From: Novosphingobium aerophilum
GTDB lineage: Bacteria > Pseudomonadota > Alphaproteobacteria > Sphingomonadales > Sphingomonadaceae
Direction: 5' to 3'
DNA length: 64,000 bases
NCBI RefSeq assembly: GCF_014230305.1
Contig: NZ_JACLAU010000014.1
Location: forward strand, 1-64,000
The stretch's first letter is position 1. Every line of letters starts with the position of its first letter. Of the stretch, positions 24,389-34,741 are shown one piece after another. The notes beneath the pieces are model-generated. The model did no database searches. It saw only the letters and a list, made by a program, of their open reading frames with translations, and had not been told where the DNA came from. The position numbers and the translations under genes were made by a program.

Positions 24389-26057
24389 CGGCGGCCCGGT
24401 GGTATGGGCTGTGGTCTGGGCTGTGGTCTGGGCTGTGGTCTGGGCTGAAGTCGCTCGGCTTGCCGCCCTTGAGTCCCCACAGGGCGACGATCAGCGCCAC
24501 CAGCACGACACCCCACGTGTACCACAGGCCGTTGTAGGGGTTGCCGGTCTTGGCGACGATGTAGGTGGCAATGAACGGCAGGAACCCGCCGAAGTACCCG
24601 GTCCCGATGTGATAGGGGATTGACAGCGAACTGTAGCGGACCCGCGCCGGGAACATCTCGGCGAGCAGGGCAGCGACAGGGCCGTAGGTTGCTCCTGACA
24701 GGGCCATCAGCAGCAGCAGGGCCGCGACGATCCGCAGCGACTGGCCCAGGCTTGGCCGGATCTTCTCGGCGGTGAAGACCTTCTCCCCGGCCAGCGCGTC
24801 GATCGCGGCCTTGCGCGCCTTGGCGTCGGCCCAGTCGAGGTTGGCGACCGGCAAGGGCTTCCCGTCCATCGCCAGCCCCACGCTCGGGGCGGCGACCAGG
24901 CGATAACCCAGACCGGCGCCGGTGAAGTCCGCCATCAGGCGGGCACAGGGGCTTTCCTGCTTGGCGGCGAAGGCGCTGTAGGCGCAATCGGGGCCGGAGA
25001 TGGTCCATTGCCGCTCGCCACCTTCGCGCGCCGTGCTGGCGCCCAGCAGCCAGTAGGCCGGGAACAGCAGCACCAGGGTCATGGCATAGCCGACGACAAT
25101 CGGCAGCTTGCGGCCGACCCTGTCCGAAATGTGGCCGAACAGCAGGAAGAAGCCCATGCCTAGCGCCGCCGAGATCCCGACCAGGATTTCGGCCGTGGTG
25201 TCTTCCAGGTGCAGCGTGCCCTTGATGAAGCCCAGGCCCGAAAACATCGCCGTGTACCAGATGACCGTCAGCCCCGCGGCCACCCCGAACAGCGCGACAA
25301 AAATGCGTCGCGGATTGCCCGGATAGGTGAAGCTTTCCTTGAACGGGTTGCCGGCCACTTCCCCGGCTTCCTTCATCGCCTTGAACACCGGGCTTTCCGA
25401 CAGCTTCAGGCGCATCCACAGCGACACGGCGAGCAACACCAGGCTGAGCAGGAAGGGCACGCGCCAGCCCCATTCCGTCCAGGTCTCCGCCGGCATCAGC
25501 GCCTTGCAACCGAGCACCACGACCAGGCTGAGGACGAAGCCCCCGACCACGCTGGCCTGGATGAAGCTGGTGTAGAAGCCGCGCCGGGCAAACGGCGCAT
25601 GTTCGGCCACATAGATCGCGGCGCCGCCGTATTCGCCGCCCAGGGCGAGGCCCTGGAGGATGCGGAAGCCGATCACCAGGGCCGGCGCCGACCAGCCGAT
25701 CGTCGCCGCCGAGGGCACCAGCCCGACGCCGGCCGTGGCCACGCCCATCAGCGTGACGGTGACCAGGAACGTGTACTTGCGGCCGAGCCGGTCCCCCAGA
25801 TAGCCGAACACGATCGCGCCGAGCGGGCGGCAGCCGAAGCCCACCGCGAAGACCAGCCAGAACAGCAGCAGCTCCAGCGTGGGATTGCCCGAGGGAAAGA
25901 AGGTCTTCGACAGGATCGTGCTGAGCGTGCCGTAGATGAAGAAATCATACCATTCGAACACGGTCCCGGCCGAGGACGCGGCGATCACCAGACGCATGTC
26001 CGAGGCATTCGGCTCGTGATGGTCGTGGCCTGCCGTCTGACCTGCTGATGCGTTCAT
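24378..26057 (-). CDS. MFS transporter, metabolite:H+ symporter (MHS/ProP-like)
   Basis: A 559-residue major facilitator with about 12 transmembrane helices. The N-terminal GTVFEWYDFFIYGTLSTI and GYLGDRLGRKYTF (loop 2-3) are hallmarks of the metabolite:H+ symporter family (ProP, KgtP, ShiA). The central loop is unusually long (about residues 340-430), and the tail is His/Asp-rich from a 12-base repeat (SPDHSPDHSPDHSP, then YHRAADAG). The start at 26057 (MNASAGQTAGHDHHEP) has GGGGAGGAC upstream; the frame is open 70 more codons. Substrate is unknown: an osmolyte or organic acid is likely. Confidence 0.88.
   Translation of the reverse strand: MNASAGQTAGHDHHEPNASDMRLVIAASSAGTVFEWYDFFIYGTLSTILSKTFFPSGNPTLELLLFWLVFAVGFGCRPLGAIVFGYLGDRLGRKYTFLVTVTLMGVATAGVGLVPSAATIGWSAPALVIGFRILQGLALGGEYGGAAIYVAEHAPFARRGFYTSFIQASVVGGFVLSLVVVLGCKALMPAETWTEWGWRVPFLLSLVLLAVSLWMRLKLSESPVFKAMKEAGEVAGNPFKESFTYPGNPRRIFVALFGVAAGLTVIWYTAMFSGLGFIKGTLHLEDTTAEILVGISAALGMGFFLLFGHISDRVGRKLPIVVGYAMTLVLLFPAYWLLGASTAREGGERQWTISGPDCAYSAFAAKQESPCARLMADFTGAGLGYRLVAAPSVGLAMDGKPLPVANLDWADAKARKAAIDALAGEKVFTAEKIRPSLGQSLRIVAALLLLMALSGATYGPVAALLAEMFPARVRYSSLSIPYHIGTGYFGGFLPFIATYIVAKTGNPYNGLWYTWGVVLVALIVALWGLKGGKPSDFSPDHSPDHSPDHSPYHRAADAG
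24406..24453. repeat. 12-base minisatellite in the 3' end of the MFS gene
   Basis: GGGCTGTGGTCT is repeated three times perfectly (24406-24417, 24418-24429, 24430-24441) with a degenerate fourth copy (24442-24453). Read on the minus strand, each unit encodes a four-residue DHSP-type repeat in the transporter C-terminus. In-frame copy-number change would alter only tail length. Confidence 0.9.
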
Positions 26058-26091
26058 GCCTGTTCTGTCCTCCCCGTGGGCGCGGTGCGTT

Positions 26092-26526
26092 CTAGCGGCG
26101 GTTTGCCGACCGGGAAAGAGCGTCGAGCGCGGCATTCCAGGGCAGCAGGATCGCGCCGTGCCGCCCCGGAAAGGCCCGCGCCGGATCGAGCAGCGCCAGC
26201 CCGGGCCAGTCCGGCATCGCCCCCTCACCCGCCAGCCATTGCTCCAGCGCGGCCCGTGTCGCATCAAGTTCGGCGCGGTCGCGCCCCTTGACCCCGCGCA
26301 GGAAAAGGGCGGCGCTCGCCTGACCGATGGCGCAGGCCTGGGCGCGGGCCCCGCTCGCCACGACCCGTTCCCCCTCGCCCAGATCCAGCGACAGGTCCAG
26401 CGTGCTCCCGCAACTCGCCGAGCGGGCCCGACCCTGCCAGGGCATCGCGGGATCGAGCGGAGCGCCGGCCAGTTCTACCGCCAGGGCGAGGATTTCCGGC
26501 GTGTAAAGCCGGGTGACCGCGCTCAT
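26092..26526 (-). CDS. IscU/NifU-N-like iron-sulfur scaffold-related protein
   Basis: A 144-residue protein related to NifU-N/IscU. Two of the expected cluster cysteines are in place (Cys39 in SASCGSTLD and Cys65 in AQACAIGQASAAL). The third, in the PxRxxCxLLPW region, is replaced by His123 (PGRHGAILLPW), while LLPW is kept. It is annotated as an iron-sulfur scaffold in related genomes, but with one ligand changed its cluster role is uncertain. The stop of the CvpA gene is directly followed by its ATG (TGAATG), so the two are translated together. Confidence 0.8.
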   Translation of the reverse strand: MSAVTRLYTPEILALAVELAGAPLDPAMPWQGRARSASCGSTLDLSLDLGEGERVVASGARAQACAIGQASAALFLRGVKGRDRAELDATRAALEQWLAGEGAMPDWPGLALLDPARAFPGRHGAILLPWNAALDALSRSANRR

Positions 26527-27150
26527 TCAGTCCGGCCGCGTGGGCTTGCGCCGGGCCTTGCGCGCGGGCCTGTCGCCGGCGGGCCTGTCGCGGGCGGGCT
26601 TTTCGGTTTCCAGATCGCCGTCGTCGGCCACGTCCCGGCTCGCAGCCTCGGCCGCCTCGCGCCGCCGTTCGCCGATCATGGTCACCAGCGCGTCGCTGCT
26701 GGCGTTGATGAAGGGATAGGTCCGCGATTGGGTGATCCAGTCGGGGCGACCATCGACGCCCCAGACCGTGTCGTAGCCCAGGACCAGGATGGAAAAGCCG
26801 ATCACCGCGATCAGCATGCCCTTCACGGCTCCGAACCCGAAGCCGATGACCCGGTCGACCGGACCGAGGAACGAATTGCGGCTGGCCTGGCCCATCTTTC
26901 CGGCAATGAGCTTCACCACAAGATAGGGCACCAGCAGCAGCAGGGCGAAGGCCAGCACGGCATTGGCACCCATCCGGTCGCCCACATAGTCGATCAGCAG
27001 GCCGCTCAAGGGCGTGTGCAGATAGTGGATCGCCACCAGCGAGACAGCCCAGGCACACAGCGCCAGGACCTCCTGCACGAAGCCGCGCATGAAGCCCATG
27101 ATCGCGCCGAAGCCCACCAGCACCAGCACGAAGATGTCGAATCCGGTCAT
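26527..27150 (-). CDS. cvpA: CvpA family membrane protein
   Basis: A 207-residue protein with four predicted transmembrane segments (VLVLVGFGAIMGFMRGF, VLALCAWAVSLVAIHYL, VLAFALLLLVPYLVVKLI, GFGFGAVKGMLIAVIGFSIL) and a charged C-terminus rich in Arg/Lys/Glu. The family is needed for colicin V production in E. coli and is linked to envelope stress and purine-biosynthesis operons elsewhere. I start at 27150 (MTGFDIFVLV) because 79 open upstream codons read as low-complexity. It is followed directly, without a gap, by the IscU-like gene. Confidence 0.9.
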   Translation of the reverse strand: MTGFDIFVLVLVGFGAIMGFMRGFVQEVLALCAWAVSLVAIHYLHTPLSGLLIDYVGDRMGANAVLAFALLLLVPYLVVKLIAGKMGQASRNSFLGPVDRVIGFGFGAVKGMLIAVIGFSILVLGYDTVWGVDGRPDWITQSRTYPFINASSDALVTMIGERRREAAEAASRDVADDGDLETEKPARDRPAGDRPARKARRKPTRPD

Positions 27151-27160
27151 GTCGCGGAAC

Positions 27161-28528
27161 CTAGGTGCCGCCCATGATCCGGTCAACGAGCCGTGGCAGC
27201 ATGGCGATATCGTAGCGGCGGATTCCCGATACTTCCGGGCCGCTGTCGACCGGGGCATAGGCGCTCTCGAAGCCCAGCTTGGCAGCCTCGCGCAGCCGGA
27301 TGCCGCCATGCGCCACGGGGCGCACCTCGCCCGCGAGCGAGACCTCGCCGAACCAGGTCGAAGCGGCCGGGAGCGGCCGGTCGGCAAGGCCTGAGACCAG
27401 CGCGGCGGCGACGGCCAGATCGGCGGCGGGATCGCTCAGCCGATAGCCCCCGGCGACGTTGAGGTAGACCTCCGCAGTCGAGAAGTTGAGCCCGCAGCGC
27501 GCCTCGAGCACGGCAAGCAGCATGGCCAGCCGACCGCTGTCCCAACCCACCACGGCGCGGCGCGGGGTCGCCCCGCTTTGCAGGCGCACGATCAGGGCCT
27601 GGATCTCGACCAGGACGGGCCGCGTGCCTTCCATCGCCGGGAACACCGCCGATCCGGGGACCGGATCCTCGCGCCCCGACAGGAACAGCATCGAGGGATT
27701 GGACACCTCTTCCAGTCCCTGTCCCGCCATGGCGAAGACCCCGATCTCGTCGACCGGACCGAAGCGGTTCTTCAGGCTGCGCAGGATGCGGTACTGGTGG
27801 CTGCGTTCGCCTTCGAAGGCCATGACCACGTCGACCATGTGTTCCAGCACGCGCGGCCCGGCGATCGATCCGTCCTTGGTGACGTGTCCGACCAGCACCA
27901 GCGCGACGCCGTTCTCCTTGGCATAACGGATCAGCTCGAAGGCGCAGCCACGCACCTGGCTGACCGTCCCGGGGGCGCCCTCGATCTGGTCGGAATGCAT
28001 GGTCTGGATCGAATCGATCACCAGCAGCGCCGGGGCATCCATGCTGCCCAGCGTGGTCAGGATGTCGCGCACCGAGGTGGCCGAGGCCAGGCTGATCGGA
28101 GCGCTGGCCAGGCCCAGCCGTTCGGCGCGCAGGCGCACCTGCCCGGCCGCCTCCTCGCCGCTGATATAGACCACCAGCCCCCCGCTCCGGGCGATCCGGG
28201 CCGAGGCCTGGAGCAGCAGGGTCGACTTGCCGATCCCCGGATCGCCGCCCATCAGGATCGCCGATCCGGGGACCAGCCCGCCGCCCAGGGCCCGGTCGAA
28301 TTCGGCAAGACCCGTGGTGCGTCGCTGGGGCAGCATCCCCGGCGCGTCGAGCGGTTCGAAGGCGATCGGGCGCCCTCCCGACGACAGATCATGCCTGGTC
28401 GAGAACACCGTCTGCGGCGCGTCCTCGGTCAGGGTGTTCCACTCGCCGCAATCCGCGCATTGGCCCTGCCAGCGCGTGGCGACACTGCCGCAGGCGGAAC
28501 AGACGTAACGGCGTTTGGGTTTGGCCAT
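27161..28528 (-). CDS. radA: DNA repair protein RadA
   Basis: A 455-residue RecA-related protein that processes recombination intermediates. An N-terminal four-cysteine zinc finger (CSACGSVATRWQGQCADCGE) is followed by the ATPase core with Walker A GGDPGIGKSTLL, the RadA-specific KNRFG motif (RSLKNRFGPVDEIG) and a C-terminal Lon protease-like domain (DLAVAAALVSGLADRPLP). The start at 28528 (MAKPKRRYVC) is the family N-terminus; the frame is open 24 codons farther. A GAAC-N7-GAAC element, the alphaproteobacterial LexA box pattern, lies 17 bases upstream of the ATG, suggesting SOS control. Nearby stop of cvpA is 10 bases away on the same strand. Confidence 0.95.
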   Translation of the reverse strand: MAKPKRRYVCSACGSVATRWQGQCADCGEWNTLTEDAPQTVFSTRHDLSSGGRPIAFEPLDAPGMLPQRRTTGLAEFDRALGGGLVPGSAILMGGDPGIGKSTLLLQASARIARSGGLVVYISGEEAAGQVRLRAERLGLASAPISLASATSVRDILTTLGSMDAPALLVIDSIQTMHSDQIEGAPGTVSQVRGCAFELIRYAKENGVALVLVGHVTKDGSIAGPRVLEHMVDVVMAFEGERSHQYRILRSLKNRFGPVDEIGVFAMAGQGLEEVSNPSMLFLSGREDPVPGSAVFPAMEGTRPVLVEIQALIVRLQSGATPRRAVVGWDSGRLAMLLAVLEARCGLNFSTAEVYLNVAGGYRLSDPAADLAVAAALVSGLADRPLPAASTWFGEVSLAGEVRPVAHGGIRLREAAKLGFESAYAPVDSGPEVSGIRRYDIAMLPRLVDRIMGGT

Positions 28529-28544
28529 GCCCGGGCTGTAAACA

Positions 28545-28559
28545 GAACGTAATGGGAAC
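28545..28559 (-). promoter_or_regulatory. Candidate LexA (SOS) box upstream of radA
   Basis: GAAC-GTAATGG-GAAC (28545-28559) reads on the minus strand as GTTC-CCATTAC-GTTC, an exact match to the GTTC-N7-GTTC SOS box of Alphaproteobacteria. It sits 17 bases before the radA ATG, where LexA would block transcription or early elongation. Confidence 0.6.
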
Positions 28560-28572
28560 GCAATTGCGTTCC
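28555..28572. promoter_or_regulatory. Perfect 18-base palindrome between radA and the patatin gene
   Basis: GGAACGCAATTGCGTTCC is a perfect 18-base palindrome in the 70-base divergent intergenic region, overlapping the second half of the candidate SOS box. It contains a further GTTC that pairs with GTTC at 28578-28581 at 6-base spacing. It is likely an operator for one or both genes. Confidence 0.55.
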
Positions 28573-28598
28573 GCCACGTTCCGGTCCATGTCCTAGCC

Positions 28599-30911
28599 AT
28601 GCGGCAGAAGGAACTGCGGATCGCGCTGGTTTGCTACGGCGGAGTCAGCCTGGCGGTCTACATGCACGGGGTGACCAAGGAGCTGTGGAAGCTCGCCTGC
28701 GCCAGCCGTGCCTACCACGCCCGTGAGCCTCAGGCCGATGACAGCCAGCGCGTCTACCGCGCCTTGCTGGAGCACCTCGAAACCCGGCACGGCCTGCGCC
28801 TGCGGGTTCTTGCCGATATTGTCGCCGGGGCCAGCGCGGGCGGGATCAACGGCGTGTTCCTGGCCCAGGCGATCCATTCGGGGCAGTCGCTCGAACCGCT
28901 GACAGGCTTGTGGCTGGACAAGGCCGATGTCGACGTGCTGCTCGATCCGTCGGCCAAACCGGGCTGGCGCTTCGCCAAGTTCTGGGCTGCTCCCCTGATC
29001 TGGTTCGCGCTGAAGCGCCCGGGCAATGTCGTGGCGGAAAGCGTCGCGCCCGAAACCCGGTCCGAAGTGCGGGCCAAGCTGTCCCGCCTGATCCGTTCCC
29101 GCTGGTTCGACGCGCCGTTCGGCGGAATCGGATTTTCCCGCCTGATCGCCGATGCGCTTGACGCCATGGCCCGCACGACCGGGGCGGCTCCCCTGCTGCC
29201 CGCCGGCCACCCGTTGGACCTGTTCGTCACCGCCACCGACTTCAAGGGCCATGCCGAGACGATCACGCTGCACTCCCCCGCCCGGGTCGAGGAGCCGGAG
29301 CATCGCGTCTCGATCGGCTTTCGCGCGCCGACCCCGGCCGCGCCCGGCGGTGCCCTGGCCAATCCGCTCGAACTGGTCTTTGCGGCGCGGGCCACCGCCA
29401 GTTTCCCCGGGGCCTTTCCCGCGCTGCAGGTGGCCGAGCTTGATCGCCTGGCGGAGGAACGTGGGCGCCCGTGGCCCGGACGTGAGCCGTTCCTGCGGCG
29501 CCTGCTGCCCGGACGCGATGCCGAGGCCGACTTTGCCGGGCTGGCCCTGATCGACGGGTCCGTGCTGGTCAACGCGCCCTTTGCCGAAGCCATGGGCGTG
29601 CTGCGCGATCGCCCGGCCCAGCGCGAGGTCGATCGCCGGTTCGTCTACATCGACCCCCACCCGGATCGGGTGGGTGGCCTGCGTCGGGACGATCCGCGCC
29701 CGCCCAGCTGGTTCTCGGTGATTTTCGGTTCGCTGTCCTCGATTCCGCGCGAACAGCCGATCCGCGACAACCTGGATGTCCTGGCGATCCAGTCGCGCGA
29801 GATGGCGCGGCTGCGCAGCATCGTCGAGGCCCTGCGTCCCGAGGTCGAGGAGGCGGTCGAGCGCCTGTTCGGCCACACCCTGTTCCTGGATCACCCGACC
29901 GTGCGCCGCCTGGCCGCCTGGCGCGACAAGGCGCACGAGGCGGCGCGGCGGCAGGCGGGATTCACCTGGCACGGCTATGTCGAGCTGAAGTTCGCCGGGA
30001 TCGTCGAGGCCCTGGCCGCGAACGTGGTTCAGGCGGTGCCGGCCCTGACCCAGGAGACCGCGGCCGGGGCCCTGATGGATCACTTGCGGCGCCAGGGCAT
30101 GGGCCGCCTGGCCTCGTCCGAAGGGTTGGTGACACCAGCCGCGGTGGCGTTCCTGCGTGCGCACGACCTGTCGTTCCGGATCCGCCGCCTGCGTCTGCTC
30201 GCCCGCCGTCTGAGCGAGGACTGGGAGGATGATCCGACCATTCCGGAAGACGCCCGTCACGCCGCCCGCGATGCGATCTATCGCGCCATGTCGCTGTACT
30301 TCGACAAGGACGGGATCAGTGCCCTGGGGGATGATTTCGCGGCCCATGCCGCGCGGGTGGCCGAAGATCCGGGGGCGGTGCTGGACCTGATCGCCGCCCG
30401 CCGCCAGCTCGTCGCGGCGGACATGGTGGCCGACGCGATCCTTGCCGAGGCCATGGCGGTGATGCCCAAGCCGCTGCGCCGCAAGGTGCTGCTGACCTAT
30501 CTCGGCTTCCCCTATTTCGATGCGGTGACCCTGCCGCTGATGCGCGGCGAGGGTCTGACCGAGTTCGATCCGGTCAAGGTCGACCGGATCTCGCCCGAGG
30601 ACTGCCTGTCGATCCGGGCCGGAGGCGCCCAGGCGACGCTGCGGGGGGTGGAGTTCTACAACTTCGGCGCCTTCTTCAGCCGGGCCTATCGGGAGAACGA
30701 CTATCTCTGGGGCCGTCTGCACGGTGCCGAGCGGATGATCGATCTGGTCGCCTCTGCCCTGCCCCCCGCCAACGCGCTCGACGAGGGCGAGGTCCGGCAG
30801 TTCAAGCGCGCGGCCTTCCTGGCGATCCTCGACGAGGAGGAACCGCGTTTGCGCGCCGATCCCGGGCTGGTTCCGGCGATCCGGCGCGAGGTGGAGGCGC
30901 GGATGGCGTGA
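28599..30911 (+). CDS. Patatin-like phospholipase domain protein
   Basis: A 770-residue protein with a patatin-like N-terminal lipase. The oxyanion segment is RIALVCYGGVSLAVYMHGV, the nucleophile elbow GASAGGINGVFLAQ (GxSxG, Ser about residue 75), and the catalytic Asp DGS motif is in LALIDGSVLVNAPF. The Ser-Asp dyad needed for hydrolysis is thus present. The rest, about 400 residues, is helical and includes VYIDPHPDRV, resembling the DUF3376 C-terminal domain. Such proteins hydrolyse acyl-lipids; targets are unknown. It diverges from radA across 70 bases and converges with dnaJ. The start at 28599 is the only sensible one. Confidence 0.85.
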   Translation: MRQKELRIALVCYGGVSLAVYMHGVTKELWKLACASRAYHAREPQADDSQRVYRALLEHLETRHGLRLRVLADIVAGASAGGINGVFLAQAIHSGQSLEPLTGLWLDKADVDVLLDPSAKPGWRFAKFWAAPLIWFALKRPGNVVAESVAPETRSEVRAKLSRLIRSRWFDAPFGGIGFSRLIADALDAMARTTGAAPLLPAGHPLDLFVTATDFKGHAETITLHSPARVEEPEHRVSIGFRAPTPAAPGGALANPLELVFAARATASFPGAFPALQVAELDRLAEERGRPWPGREPFLRRLLPGRDAEADFAGLALIDGSVLVNAPFAEAMGVLRDRPAQREVDRRFVYIDPHPDRVGGLRRDDPRPPSWFSVIFGSLSSIPREQPIRDNLDVLAIQSREMARLRSIVEALRPEVEEAVERLFGHTLFLDHPTVRRLAAWRDKAHEAARRQAGFTWHGYVELKFAGIVEALAANVVQAVPALTQETAAGALMDHLRRQGMGRLASSEGLVTPAAVAFLRAHDLSFRIRRLRLLARRLSEDWEDDPTIPEDARHAARDAIYRAMSLYFDKDGISALGDDFAAHAARVAEDPGAVLDLIAARRQLVAADMVADAILAEAMAVMPKPLRRKVLLTYLGFPYFDAVTLPLMRGEGLTEFDPVKVDRISPEDCLSIRAGGAQATLRGVEFYNFGAFFSRAYRENDYLWGRLHGAERMIDLVASALPPANALDEGEVRQFKRAAFLAILDEEEPRLRADPGLVPAIRREVEARMA

Positions 30912-30919
30912 TGGAGGGC

Positions 30920-30956
30920 AGCCCGGGCGGAACTGGCACAGTCCGCGAACCGGGCT
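30920..30956. terminator. Hairpin between convergent patatin and dnaJ genes
   Basis: AGCCCGG-GCGGA-A-CTG then loop GCA, then CAG-TCCGC-GAA-CCGGGCT forms a strong stem (30920-30956) with one bulged A and a GAA internal bulge. It sits in the 51-base gap between the patatin-gene stop and the dnaJ stop. It lacks a U-tract, so it may terminate transcription only with Rho or act as an mRNA 3'-end stabiliser. Confidence 0.5.
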
Positions 30957-30962
30957 CGCCCC

Positions 30963-32096
30963 CTACTCCGTCAGATCGCTCCAGGCATCCTTGATCCGAT
31001 CGAAAAAGCCGCGTGATTGCGGGCATTCCTCGCCGGTCTCGGTGGCTTGCAGCTCGCGCAGCAGTTCCTTCTGCCGGGCGGTCAGGCGGGTCGGCGTTTC
31101 GACCAGAATCTCGATGATCAGGTCGCCGCGGCCGCGTCCCTGCAGCACCGGCATGCCGGCGCCACGCTGGCGCAGTTGCTTGCCCGACTGGATACCGGCG
31201 GGGATCGAGATGGCCAGCCGGGCACCGTCCAGCCCGGGGATCTCGATCTCGCCCCCCAGGGCCGCGGTGGTGAAGCTGATCGGCACCCGCGTCAGCAGGG
31301 TGGTGCCGTCGCGCTCGAACACCTTGTGCCGCCGGGTGTGGATGAAGATGTAGAGGTCGCCCGGGGGCGAGCCGAAGGGCCCCGCCTCGCCCTTTCCGGC
31401 CAGCCGGATGCGGGTGCCGGTGTCCACGCCCGGCGGGATCTGCACCTCGACCGTCTGCGGCTTGTCGACGCGCCCCTCACCGCCGCATGACCGGCATGGG
31501 CTTTCGATCACCTCGCCCCGGCCGTGGCAGGTCGGGCAGGTCCGCTCGACCATGAAGAAGCCCTGCTGGGCGCGCACCTTGCCGTGGCCGCCGCACAGGT
31601 TGCAGCGGCGGGTGCCGGTGCCCGGCGTGGCGCCCGATCCGCCGCAGGGATCGCAGGGCGAAGACACCTCGATCTCGATCGCGGCGGTCTTGCCATGGAA
31701 CGCCTCATCCAGGCTGATTTCCATGTCATAGCGCAAATCGGCGCCGCGCCGCGCCTGCTGGCGTCCGCCTCCGCCGCCAAAGGCATTGCCGAAGATCGTC
31801 TCGAAGATGTCGCCGATGTCGGAGAAGCCTTCCCCTCCGCCAAATCCGCCGCCGCCGGCCCCGCCCTGCTGGAAGGCGGCATGGCCATAGCGATCATAGG
31901 CGGCACGCTTCTGCGGATCCTTGAGGCAATCGTAAGCCTCGTTGATCTGCTTGAAGCGCGCCTCGCTCTCGGTGCAGCCCGGATTGCGGTCCGGGTGGAA
32001 CTTCATCGCCAGCTTGCGATAGGCGCTTTTCAGCGTCGCATCATCGGCGGTCCGCTCAACCTCGAGCAGTTCGTAATAGTCGATTTCGGCCGACAC
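30963..32096 (-). CDS. dnaJ: Chaperone DnaJ
   Basis: A 377-residue Hsp40. J-domain with HPD ([10 protein letters not shown]), a Gly/Phe-rich linker, four CxxCxGxG zinc repeats ([36 protein letters not shown]) and the C-terminal substrate-binding domain. It stimulates DnaK ATPase and delivers unfolded clients. Length and all motifs are normal. It lies 70 bases after dnaK on the same strand; a hairpin at 32117-32148 in the gap may tune their ratio. It converges with the patatin-like gene. Confidence 0.97.
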   Translation of the reverse strand: MSAEIDYYELLEVERTADDATLKSAYRKLAMKFHPDRNPGCTESEARFKQINEAYDCLKDPQKRAAYDRYGHAAFQQGGAGGGGFGGGEGFSDIGDIFETIFGNAFGGGGGRQQARRGADLRYDMEISLDEAFHGKTAAIEIEVSSPCDPCGGSGATPGTGTRRCNLCGGHGKVRAQQGFFMVERTCPTCHGRGEVIESPCRSCGGEGRVDKPQTVEVQIPPGVDTGTRIRLAGKGEAGPFGSPPGDLYIFIHTRRHKVFERDGTTLLTRVPISFTTAALGGEIEIPGLDGARLAISIPAGIQSGKQLRQRGAGMPVLQGRGRGDLIIEILVETPTRLTARQKELLRELQATETGEECPQSRGFFDRIKDAWSDLTE

Positions 32097-32116
32097 GGTC
32101 AGTCCCCCCGAACCTT

Positions 32117-32148
32117 CCCGTCACCGCCGCGGGGGCGGCGATGACGGG
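32117..32148 (-). promoter_or_regulatory. Hairpin in the dnaK-dnaJ gap
   Basis: CCCGTCA-CCGCC then loop GCGGG then GGCGG-CGA-TGACGGG (32117-32148) folds into a 12-pair stem with a three-base bulge. There is no U-tract on the minus strand, so it is more likely an mRNA processing or attenuating structure between dnaK and dnaJ than a full terminator. Confidence 0.45.
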
Positions 32149-32166
32149 CATGGATCGTCCTGTGCA

Positions 32167-34077
<1,911 letters not shown>

Positions 34078-34167
34078 TATACCCCATTCCTCACGTCGCT
34101 AGGTGACACCGCGCAGATGGTCTCCCCGGGCTGGGCAAGACCCCTCGGCGGCTCGTTGACGGGGGCG

Positions 34168-34195
34168 ATATAGGTGTGCTTTCGCTCGGCACAAG
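34168..34195 (-). promoter_or_regulatory. RpoH (sigma-32) type promoter of dnaK
   Basis: On the minus strand CTTG (34195-34192) is followed after 17 bases by CCTATAT (34174-34168), matching the alphaproteobacterial heat-shock consensus CTTG-N17/18-CYTATNT exactly. Transcription would start near 34161, giving a leader of about 84 bases before the dnaK ATG at 34077. No CIRCE element is seen here. Confidence 0.75.
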
Positions 34196-34249
34196 AGCCG
34201 CCCGGTTTGAGTCGGGCCAACACCATCGCATGCCCTGAAAGGTTGTCTC

Positions 34250-34741
34250 ATGCGCTCCTGCGTCCGCGTTCTGCCGCTTGTCCTTGTCGCCGCGCTGTCG
34301 GCCTGCGGGGATGGCAAGCCGGTCGCCCCGCAGCCAACCGGGAGCGCCGCGGTTGCGCCCGAGGCCAAGCCGGGTCTGGCCCTGACCGGGGGCAGGCTGG
34401 TCCTGCCCGCGGTCAAGGGCAATCCCGGCGCGGTCTACTTCGTGCTGCGCAACGGATCGGACAAGCCGGTGACCCTCGCCGCGGTCGACGTGGCGGGCGC
34501 CGGGATGGCGATGCTGCACGAAACCACCCAGGCCGACGGCCATTCCACCATGGCCGAGCTGAAGGATCCGGTCATCGCCCCGGGGGCCACCCTTGAGCTT
34601 GCCCCGGGGGGCAAGCATGTGATGCTGGACGGCGTCCCGGCCGACTGGAAGCCGGGAGGCACCGCCGAACTGACCCTGGTCTTTGCCGACGGGGACAAGC
34701 TTTCAGCGCAGCTCAAGGTCGAAGCGCCGGGTGGCGACTGA
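34250..34741 (+). CDS. Copper chaperone PCu(A)C domain lipoprotein
   Basis: A 163-residue periplasmic copper-binding protein. The N-terminus is a lipoprotein signal (VLVAALSACGDG, lipobox LSAC), and the PCu(A)C fold has the Cu ligands H...M and later H.M in AMLHETTQADGHSTMAELKD and GGKHVMLDG. The family delivers Cu(I) to cytochrome oxidase or scavenges copper. It is read divergently from dnaK and directly followed by the HELTH protein, whose start overlaps its stop. No other copper genes are close. Confidence 0.88.
   Translation: MRSCVRVLPLVLVAALSACGDGKPVAPQPTGSAAVAPEAKPGLALTGGRLVLPAVKGNPGAVYFVLRNGSDKPVTLAAVDVAGAGMAMLHETTQADGHSTMAELKDPVIAPGATLELAPGGKHVMLDGVPADWKPGGTAELTLVFADGDKLSAQLKVEAPGGD

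Noticed and set aside
28593..30722. A 709-codon minus-strand frame opposite the patatin-like gene
   Set aside because: The plus strand carries the intact GxSxG and DGS motifs, so the minus frame is an artefact of base composition.
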